Shown: positions 6,903 through 11,749 of the stretch, piece by piece | Position numbering within the stretch: position 1 is the stretch's first letter | Layout: each line of letters begins with the position of its first letter | Source: Azophilus sp964348115 | Lineage (GTDB): Bacteria > Pseudomonadota > Gammaproteobacteria > Pseudomonadales > Azotimanducaceae | Direction of reading: 5' to 3' | DNA: 11,749 nucleotides | Assembly (NCBI GenBank): GCA_964348115.1 | Contig: CAYGBY010000121.1 | Span: forward strand, 1 to 11,749 | The notes under the pieces: generated by a model | What the model was told of the DNA's origin: nothing | Databases searched by the model: none | What the model saw: the letters and a program-made list of their open reading frames with translations, nothing else | Position numbers and translations under genes: made by a program

Positions 6903-9041
6903 ATGTCCTCCATAGATTCCGGCGCCAAACATGCCGTGGCCAGCGAAAGAAAACGCACGTTCTGCCGCGTCTGCGAGCCAGCTTGCGGCATGATCGCAAC
7001 CGTGCAGGAGGGGCGGCTGGTGCGCCTGGAGGCAGACAGGGAGCACCCAGTGTCCCAGGGGTTCGTGTGCAATAAGGGCATCTACGGCCTGGACATACAC
7101 AACGACCCGGATCGTCTGCGCCACCCGCTGCGGCGCACCGCAGGCGGAGGGTTCGAGCAGGTCGACTGGGACACCGCGCTCGCCGAAATTGCGGACCGGC
7201 TCGGCGCAGTAAAGAAACGCCACGGTGATTCGGCCCTTGCCGGCTACGCCGGCAACCCCGGGGCGTTCAACACGCTGGCGGGGCCGAGCTACGCCAGCTT
7301 CATGGGGCAACTCGGCGTACGCAAGCACTTCAGCTCCGGCACCCAGGACTGCGCCAACAAATTCGCCGGCAGTGCGGCGGTGTTCGGCACGCGCACCCTG
7401 CACCCGCTGCCGGACATCGACCATTCGCGCTTCATCCTGATCATCGGCGAGAACCCGGCGGTCAGCCACATGTCCTTTCTTTCCATTCCGCATCCCATGC
7501 AACATCTGAAGGACGCGGAAGCCCGGGGCGCGAAGGTGCTGTATGTGAATCCGCGGCGCATCGAGTCGGCCAATATCGCGGGCGACGTATTGAAGATAAG
7601 CCCGGATACGGACGTCTATCTGCTGGCGGCCCTCCTGCACGAAATCGATAGGACCCTGGGTTTCCACAGGGACGCGGCCTATCACGGCATTCACGTCGAC
7701 GCGTTGCGCAGCTTCCTATCCGACTATCCCGCCGAGCGCGTCGCCGGGGTCACAGGCGTAGCCGCAACGGACATTCGCGCACTCGCAGCCGACTTCGCCC
7801 GCGCCGACAGCGCCTGCGTACACATGTCCACGGGCGTCAACATGGGCCGCCAAGGCACCCTCGCCTACTGGCTGGTCCATATGCTGGCGCTGGTCACCGG
7901 CAATCTTGGGCGCCGCGGCGGCAATTTCCATTCACTGGGATTTTACGAACGCGCCGCGGCCTCCGGCCGGTTCTTTTCCAATGAGCACCAAGACACGCCG
8001 TTCGGCACCATCCGCAAGCCGGGGAACGGCGTCGGCCTTCCCGGCAACCTGATGGCCGACTACATCGCCAACCCGAAAGATCCCGTAAAGGCGCTAATTG
8101 TCAGCAGCGGCAACCCGGTACTCTCCATCGGCGGCGAGGAACGCCTGCGCGAGGCCTTGGCAGGCCTAGAGTTGCTGGTGTGCGTCGATATCTATCGCAA
8201 TGCGACCGCCGAGTACGCGCACTACGTGCTGCCCGCGGCGGGCGCGTTCGAGCGCGAGGACATCAACATCACAGGGTTGGGCCTGCAATTCCGGCCGAGC
8301 GTTCAGTTTACCGAGGCCGTCGTCCCGCCTGCGTATCAACGCAAGCCCGACTGGTGGATTTGGGAGAGCCTTGCGGCCGCGATGGGCTTCAATTCCGCGT
8401 TCGATGCGCGCGATGCGCCCAACATGTGGGCGCGTGTGGATGCCATGCTGCGCTCCCGCGGGCGCTCTATGGACGAACTCCGCAAGGAACAGATCATCGT
8501 GCTCGATCGGTCCACGCCCGAATCGCTGTGGGAACGGGTGCAGCACGACGACCAGCGCATCGACTGCTGTCCACCCATATTTGCGGACGCCATCGTGCGC
8601 ATGGGCGAAATATTCACCGAGCTTGAAGCGGCCCCGGCCGGCCAGTTGAAACTTATCGGCAAACGCGACCCCTACATGATCAACAGCTGGTACGCCAATG
8701 TCGAGAAGCTGAAGACCAAGGACCGCGACCGGAACTATCTGTTCATGCACCCGGCGGATGCGCAGCGACGCCAGATCGCGAATGGCGACCGGGTGCGCAT
8801 CGTCAACGCGTACGGCAAGGTGGACACTGAAGCGAAGCTCACGGATGACCTGATGGAAGGTGTTGTGGCGATGACCCACGGCTGGGGACATGGGCGCAGC
8901 AAGGGCATGCGCGTGGCGAGCGCCCGACCGGGGGTCAACTGCAACCTGCTGTTGCCGTCCGGGCCTGGCAGCTTTGAGCCGCTGTCCAATCAAGCCCATA
9001 TGACCGGCATTGCCGTTGAGGTGACAAGGGTGCCGGCATAG
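6903..9041 (+). CDS. Molybdopterin-dependent oxidoreductase (DMSO reductase superfamily), [4Fe-4S]-containing
   Basis: Complete catalytic subunit of 712 residues that should bind bis-MGD molybdenum and one [4Fe-4S] cluster. The N-terminal cluster motif is C21-x2-C24-x3-C28-x27-C56 (CRVCEPACG ... FVCNKG). The central MGD-binding domains include GTQDCANKFAGS (146-157), ILIIGENPAVSHMSF and SSGNPVLSIGG. The C-terminal molydopterin-dinucleotide-binding domain runs from about 570 to the end, with NSWYANVEKL and VVAMTHGWGHG. There is no Tat signal, so it is probably cytoplasmic. If SGTQDCANKFAG is aligned with the formate dehydrogenase region around its Mo-ligating Cys/SeCys, the ligand position falls on A155, with C150 five residues earlier, so the Mo ligand is uncertain. 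No iron-sulfur, flavin, membrane-anchor or chaperone gene lies beside it. Substrate cannot be named; it belongs with the nitrate reductase/formate dehydrogenase-like branch. Confidence 0.94.
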   Translation: MSSIDSGAKHAVASERKRTFCRVCEPACGMIATVQEGRLVRLEADREHPVSQGFVCNKGIYGLDIHNDPDRLRHPLRRTAGGGFEQVDWDTALAEIADRLGAVKKRHGDSALAGYAGNPGAFNTLAGPSYASFMGQLGVRKHFSSGTQDCANKFAGSAAVFGTRTLHPLPDIDHSRFILIIGENPAVSHMSFLSIPHPMQHLKDAEARGAKVLYVNPRRIESANIAGDVLKISPDTDVYLLAALLHEIDRTLGFHRDAAYHGIHVDALRSFLSDYPAERVAGVTGVAATDIRALAADFARADSACVHMSTGVNMGRQGTLAYWLVHMLALVTGNLGRRGGNFHSLGFYERAAASGRFFSNEHQDTPFGTIRKPGNGVGLPGNLMADYIANPKDPVKALIVSSGNPVLSIGGEERLREALAGLELLVCVDIYRNATAEYAHYVLPAAGAFEREDINITGLGLQFRPSVQFTEAVVPPAYQRKPDWWIWESLAAAMGFNSAFDARDAPNMWARVDAMLRSRGRSMDELRKEQIIVLDRSTPESLWERVQHDDQRIDCCPPIFADAIVRMGEIFTELEAAPAGQLKLIGKRDPYMINSWYANVEKLKTKDRDRNYLFMHPADAQRRQIANGDRVRIVNAYGKVDTEAKLTDDLMEGVVAMTHGWGHGRSKGMRVASARPGVNCNLLLPSGPGSFEPLSNQAHMTGIAVEVTRVPA

Positions 9042-9043
9042 CA

Positions 9044-9130
9044 AAGAGTCCCATTACAACGAAACACTTGCTCGATGCGGAGTTGCGCCCGTTGCTCGAA
9101 CTGATGCCGCTAGTTATTCCATCAACTTAA
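9044..9130 (+). pseudogene. Possible remnant of an alpha/beta-hydrolase N-terminus
   Basis: A frame running from just behind the oxidoreductase stop to the TAA at 9128-9130 reads HLLDAELRPLLELMP (9065-9109), which resembles the N-terminal HLLDPELRPLL-LMP segment of acetylhydrolase/HSL-type alpha/beta hydrolases. It has no usable ATG and ends after about 29 codons, shortly before the tRNA fragment. The resemblance is from memory and short, so this could be chance. Confidence 0.3.
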
Positions 9131-9152
9131 TCAAATAGTTACCAAAATAAGT

Positions 9153-9176
9153 TGGCGGAGGGGCAGGGATTCGAAC
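9153..9176 (-). other. Isolated tRNA 3' end, candidate att site of an integrative element
   Basis: Read on the minus strand the sequence is GTTCGAATCCCTGCCC followed by CTCCGCCA: T-loop, 3' half of the T-stem, the 3' acceptor strand and the encoded CCA, typical of a serine- or leucine-type tRNA. It is not an intact gene: the sequence before the T-loop (ACCAG) does not pair with CCCTG beyond one base pair, and no GGAGGGG acceptor 5' strand is found on the minus strand within the next 150 bp. Integrases commonly recombine in the T-loop and leave such a 3' duplicate at the far end of the element. By that geometry the element would lie to the right, with an intact copy of the tRNA at its other end. 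Confidence 0.6.
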
Positions 9177-9234
9177 TGGTTCCCACAACATATTGATTTG
9201 ATTGTGATTTAAACCCCTTTCCGTCCCAGAAATC

Positions 9235-9268
9235 GCGCCGGCGCACCTTTTGGTGCATCATCCGGCGC
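9235..9268. repeat. Compound hairpin
   Basis: Outer stem GCGCCGG/CCGGCGC (9235-9241 with 9262-9268, 7 bp perfect) and inner stem GCACC/GGTGC (9243-9247 with 9252-9256) with a TTTT loop, separated by a 1-versus-5-nt internal loop. Read as RNA from either strand it would be very stable. No T-run follows on either strand, so it is not an obvious intrinsic terminator. It lies about 60 bp inside the putative element end and could be an integrase- or host-factor-related structure, or a tRNA relic. Confidence 0.55.
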
Positions 9269-9413
9269 TCGGCCACCCCAACTCCGGCGCATTCAGGATC
9301 CGAGGCTAGGGCGGCATCGGAGCCGACAGCCAGCGCGGCCCAAGTAGCGCCAAGACGACCACCAGCCGCCAAGCCGGCTCCGCCTTATCCAAGCCGCGCA
9401 AGGCGACTTCGCC

Positions 9414-9575
9414 ATGCCGCACGACCGCAACTGGCGGTCGATCATGCGCGGCCTAGGACATCCTGTGGGCATCACGGGGAACCACACCTACCCCGCAACG
9501 GAAAGGGACGACCGCCGAAACCGCCACGCCGTCCGCACGCAGCGCGTGCGTTCGCGGGAACTGGAGCGACAATGA
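9414..9575 (+). CDS. Possible small ORF overlapping the membrane-anchored protein gene
   Basis: ATG at 9414 opens a 53-residue frame (starting MPHDRNWRSIMRGLGHPVG, rich in Arg at its end) whose TGA overlaps the next ATG as ATGA. No Shine-Dalgarno site is evident and the protein is not recognised. The ATGA overlap suggests coupling, but an overlap alone can be chance in GC-rich DNA, and a long hairpin-prone segment covers its 3' end. Weak call. Confidence 0.2.
   Translation: MPHDRNWRSIMRGLGHPVGITGNHTYPATERDDRRNRHAVRTQRVRSRELERQ
9534..9550 (+). repeat. Short hairpin in the leader of the membrane-anchored protein gene
   Basis: CGCACGC and GCGTGCG (perfect 7-bp arms) flank a 3-nt AGC centre, ending 21 bp before the ATG at 9572. 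In mRNA it would lie just upstream of the GGAG ribosome binding site (9563-9566) and could affect initiation, or be a dyad operator. Confidence 0.45.
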
Positions 9576-10276
9576 AAAACAAGGCTCCGAGGCTTTGGAT
9601 GCTGCTTGGCGCGGCGGCCTCAACCGTCGCCCTGGTCTGGCTCGCGGCCGACCGGACGCGGGACGCCCAAGCTCCGGCGGCCGCGCCGGCCGGCCAAACA
9701 GCCGCAATCAAGGCCGCACGGGAGACGCGCGCAGGCGCCGACGGCGCAACGCCGGCGACCGAAGGGCCGGCCCCGCTGTGGCGCGCGGTCGACCCGCGGT
9801 CCGTCGCGGCCAAGCCGCCCTTCGAGGACGTCTGGCCGAAGGCCGGCCGCACACTGCTGGACATGTCCGCCGCAACGGCCGCCGCGCCGACCTGGCGGGT
9901 GGGCGACCGGGTGCGCATCGACGTGCCGCAGCTCGGGACGCGCCGTGCGGGACGCATAGACCAACTCAACCAGCTGGGCCATTCCATCGCCGCCAGCGGA
10001 CGGACGGTCGCTGCGGACGGCCCAGGCCGGCGCTTCGTGGTGACCGTGGGCCCCGGACGGGTCTTCGCCTACATCGACACGCCCGCCTGGCCCTACGAGC
10101 TGGCGGCCGACGATCAGTTGGGGTGGCTGCTGCCGTCGGCCAGCATGATGGCGGGCTTTGATTGCGGCCACCCCGACCACTGGCCCCCCGAAGCCCAGGA
10201 TCAACATCGACATTCGAGGACAAGCCAACGCCCAACCCAACGAAAGCCGCCGCGCGCGCCCTGCCGGCCATCCTAA
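9572..10276 (+). CDS. Hypothetical membrane-anchored or secreted protein
   Basis: Protein of 234 residues, not assigned to a family. Residues 7-26 form a single hydrophobic segment after a basic start (MKNKAPR), giving a signal peptide or N-terminal anchor with the rest outside the cytoplasm. An Ala/Pro-rich linker (about 30-68) leads to a folded-looking domain at about 83-205 with short beta-like segments: WRVGDRVRIDVPQLG, GRRFVVTVGPGRVFAYIDTP, PYELAADDQLGWLLPS and FDCGHPDHW. Start supported by GGAG five nt before the ATG. The last 11 residues (224-234, basic and Pro-rich) look like read-through: a C in place of T at 10241 removes a TGA that would have ended the protein at 223 residues and overlapped the next gene's ATG. 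Probably an operon with the following exported protein. Confidence 0.65.
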   Translation: MKNKAPRLWMLLGAAASTVALVWLAADRTRDAQAPAAAPAGQTAAIKAARETRAGADGATPATEGPAPLWRAVDPRSVAAKPPFEDVWPKAGRTLLDMSAATAAAPTWRVGDRVRIDVPQLGTRRAGRIDQLNQLGHSIAASGRTVAADGPGRRFVVTVGPGRVFAYIDTPAWPYELAADDQLGWLLPSASMMAGFDCGHPDHWPPEAQDQHRHSRTSQRPTQRKPPRAPCRPS

Positions 10277-10824
10277 CGGCGGCGCTGGCCGCCGACGCAT
10301 GGGCGCACGAGAGACGCGACATCGTGTTCGATTGTCCCTGCTCCGCTGAATGGACCACGGAATGGACCACCGAATCCGGCCGCGAACACGGCCGCCTGAC
10401 GCTGGCCGGAGGCGTCCGCAGCCTGCGTACGACGGCGTCCGGCGAAGTCGCGGTGGCGTCCAGCGAAGTGCTGATGCGCGACTACAATCCGAATTGGGAA
10501 AGATCAACGAACTTGGGCGCATTGCCACCTCGGGGTCATTTGTCCGGCGCCTGGAGCTTGCCCTATGCTGCGGTTTCGTCCGATGGGCTTGTGAAGCTGA
10601 CCCTTTACGAACAAGTCGGCGAACCTCCCCAAGGCCGGACGCAATGGCTGGCGCGTCGCACGTTGACACTTTTTCCCGCCTGGCCGGGACGCCTGGGTGA
10701 CGGCAAGGGCAAGTGGCGCCTCGTCGTGGACTGCGAGCGGCCCGTTTTCGTGGTGGGGCTGCTCAGGAGCCCCACTGGCCATCTGGCGAACCTGTCCGCC
10801 GCCGGGGCGCGCGGAACCCCCTGA
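10240..10824 (+). CDS. Hypothetical exported protein, start codon apparently changed to ACG
   Basis: From the ACG at 10240 the protein has 194 residues and begins as a textbook signal peptide: basic n-region (MKAAAR if the ACG is read as Met), hydrophobic core ALPAILTAALAAD, and AWA with cleavage before HERRDIVFDC. The mature part carries D-C-P-C (C32, C34) near its start, GGVRSL (58-62), YNPNW (82-86) and beta-like hydrophobic stretches to the end; no family was recognised. There is no in-frame ATG or GTG before the signal sequence; the only conventional alternative is a TTG at 10162 inside the preceding gene, which would put 26 non-signal-like residues in front. It is therefore either translated weakly from ACG by coupling, or is a recent pseudogene. 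The stop overlaps an intrinsic terminator. Confidence 0.55.
   Translation, partial: TKAAARALPAILTAALAADAWAHERRDIVFDCPCSAEWTTEWTTESGREHGRLTLAGGVRSLRTTASGEVAVASSEVLMRDYNPNWERSTNLGALPPRGHLSGAWSLPYAAVSSDGLVKLTLYEQVGEPPQGRTQWLARRTLTLFPAWPGRLGDGKGKWRLVVDCERPVFVVGLLRSPTGHLANLSAAGARGTP
10348..10371 (+). repeat. 12-bp tandem duplication within the exported protein gene
   Basis: GAATGGACCACG (10348-10359) is followed directly by GAATGGACCACC (10360-10371). It is in frame and doubles the tetrapeptide EWTT (residues 37-44). It looks like a recent slippage duplication and keeps the frame. Confidence 0.8.
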
Positions 10825-10844
10825 AACGCCCGTCTGGGCGTTTT
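10824..10844 (+). terminator. Rho-independent terminator of the exported-protein operon
   Basis: AAACGCCC (10824-10831), GTCT loop, GGGCGTTT (10836-10843), then one more T. The 8-bp GC-rich stem with a tetraloop and a run of four T begins at the last base of the stop codon. On the minus strand the stem is followed by only three T, so it may act weakly for the opposing ATPase transcript too. Confidence 0.78.
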
Positions 10845-10995
10845 GCGGGTTCGGGCGCGCCTTAGTCTTTCCCCACCGTTGGGCCAAAGCCCCGCAGGGA
10901 GCGGTTTTGGCCGCTTCTCGGCGGCGTTGGGGCCCGCCGCCAGGACGGACCGGCTTCACGTCGCCTTGCGGCGTGCGCAGGACGCATCCGCTTCA
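10845..10995. other. Convergent intergenic stretch
   Basis: About 150 bp between the plus-strand terminator and the stop of the minus-strand ATPase gene. It is very GC-rich and contains a 6-bp inverted repeat GGCGGC/GCCGCC (10920-10925 with 10936-10941) that could be part of a termination structure for the ATPase gene; no T-run accompanies it. Frames open across it are shadows. Confidence 0.4.
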
Positions 10996-11749
10996 TCATT
11001 CGCCGACGCCGCCGCGCCGCAGGTCGGGCGGGGAGGCGGTGCGGAACGTCTCCGTCTGGACGTACTGCCGCAAGGATGGGATCAGGCAGCGCCAGCGGGG
11101 CGGCCGGTCGGCGTTCGCCGCCAGCAGGCCCGCGCCGATCATGGCGTCGACCAAATCCTCGCCGACAGCCATCCCGGCCGCGCGCAGGCGCTCTCTGCGT
11201 TCCGCATTCAACAGCGCGATCTGCGCATGAGCGTCATCCGCCGCCTGTTCGCGGGAGACGCCTTTGGGTCCCCAGCCGTCCAGCAGCCGGCGGGCCAACG
11301 GCATGGCCGGACCAAGGCCGGACAGGCGGGTTTCGTAGTAGTCGGTCCGCAGGTCCGCAATTCCCTTCGCGACGCGGTTCAAATCCAGATCCTTCAAATT
11401 CGCGCTGCCGACATGCAGCGTCTCCTCGCCCAGGGCCGTCATGGCGCTGCGCAGGTGGTGCGGAAAGCCGCCGCACTCACGCACGATCCAGTCAACCAGC
11501 CGCCGGCGCGGGCCCTCCGTCCCGAAGTGGTCCAGGACGCCGTTGACATACGCCTTGGACTCGCCGCGGGCCAACGGCTGCATGCGGAGGCTGCGCCGTC
11601 CCGCCAAACGGGAGATGGTCGGGCGGATGACGTCGGGCGTCTGCGCAAGGCCCGCCAGCAGGACGAACAGGGGATGGCGGGCATGCCAGCCCGAATGGAT
11701 GTTGGCCAACAGGTCGTTGCGGTTCTTGCCGGGCGTGGGATCAAGCTGC
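10996..11749 (-). CDS. AAA-type ATP-binding protein, C-terminal part (5' end outside window)
   Basis: The frame is open from the right edge to the TGA at 10996-10998, giving 250 visible residues and no true start. The first part (LDPTPGKNRNDLLANIHSG, then HPLFVLLAGLAQTPDVI and ISRLAGRRSLRMQPL) matches the sensor-1 to arginine-finger region of ORC/ExeA-like AAA ATPases, where a hydrophobic strand ending in AGL is followed by a helix and a conserved SRLA. Then come a helical lid (SKAYVNGVLDHF ... CGGFPHHLRSAM) and a likely winged-helix end with CLIPSLRQYV. Walker A and B must lie outside. Such ATPases occur in plasmid, phage and defence loci and as orphan genes, so no role can be fixed. It is convergent with the exported-protein genes and lies inside the putative integrated region. 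Confidence 0.75.
   Translation of the reverse strand, partial: QLDPTPGKNRNDLLANIHSGWHARHPLFVLLAGLAQTPDVIRPTISRLAGRRSLRMQPLARGESKAYVNGVLDHFGTEGPRRRLVDWIVRECGGFPHHLRSAMTALGEETLHVGSANLKDLDLNRVAKGIADLRTDYYETRLSGLGPAMPLARRLLDGWGPKGVSREQAADDAHAQIALLNAERRERLRAAGMAVGEDLVDAMIGAGLLAANADRPPRWRCLIPSLRQYVQTETFRTASPPDLRRGGVGE

Larger units (their letters stand above)
9177..9571. other. Gene-poor stretch after the tRNA fragment
   Basis: About 395 bp. It starts AT-rich (9181-9220), then has a strong compound hairpin (9235-9268) and GC-rich sequence up to the start at 9572. On the minus strand around 9280 GGGGTGGCCGAGCG recalls the 5' end of a serine tRNA, but no cloverleaf can be built from it. One small open frame overlaps the next gene and is listed separately. 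Nothing else is recognised; no integrase is present. Confidence 0.45.

Noticed and set aside
8166..9044. Minus-strand open frame of 292 codons inside the oxidoreductase gene
   Set aside because: Antisense shadow of a gene with well-defined family motifs throughout.
9153..9300. A complete tRNA-Ser gene on the minus strand, from GGGGTGGCCGAGCG near 9280 to the CCA at 9153
   Set aside because: The span is too long for a tRNA, the T-stem 5' strand does not pair, the 5' acceptor strand complementary to CCCCTCC is absent and no anticodon arm can be drawn.
9620..10669. Minus-strand open frame of 349 codons across both exported-protein genes
   Set aside because: Very Arg-rich and featureless; the plus-strand frames have signal sequences, a ribosome binding site and a terminator in the right places.

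Overview
This is a GC-rich bacterial window with strongly GC-biased third codon positions, most likely from a Pseudomonadota chromosome. An AddAB-type repair pair with the proteobacterial-style AddB (no N-terminal Walker A) fits that, but nothing here fixes the genus.

Left third (1-4926, minus strand): a two-gene double-strand-break repair operon. An AddB/RecB-type PD-(D/E)XK nuclease with a C-terminal four-cysteine iron-sulfur signature is followed, with a 4-bp ATGA overlap, by an AddA/RecB-like UvrD-family helicase that leaves the window at its left edge after motif V. Together they would form a helicase-nuclease that resects broken DNA ends for RecA.

Middle (about 4941-9130): a divergent intergenic region with a 29-bp direct repeat pair, then a plus-strand short-chain dehydrogenase homologue whose catalytic Tyr and Lys are replaced. 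A gap of about 700 bp follows, holding a 166-bp MITE-like element with near-perfect terminal inverted repeats, an orphan end of the same family, and several palindromes. Next is a complete single-subunit molybdopterin/[4Fe-4S] oxidoreductase without electron-transfer partner genes, and then a short piece resembling the N-terminus of an alpha/beta hydrolase.

Right part (9153-11749): starts at a 24-nt isolated tRNA 3' end on the minus strand, of the kind left as an attachment site by integrative elements. Geometry puts the putative element to the right of this site. That part carries a two-gene plus-strand set of exported or membrane-anchored proteins of unknown function, ending in a clear intrinsic terminator, and facing it the 3' part of an AAA-type ATPase gene that leaves the window on the right. 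The junction of the two exported-protein genes reads ACGA where ATGA would give both the stop of the first and the start of the second, suggesting a point mutation that damaged both.

No complete new defence or mobile system is visible. The best leads are the MITE and its orphan end, the tRNA-fragment boundary with the unknown cargo to its right, the broken ATGA junction, and the SDR with an altered active site.
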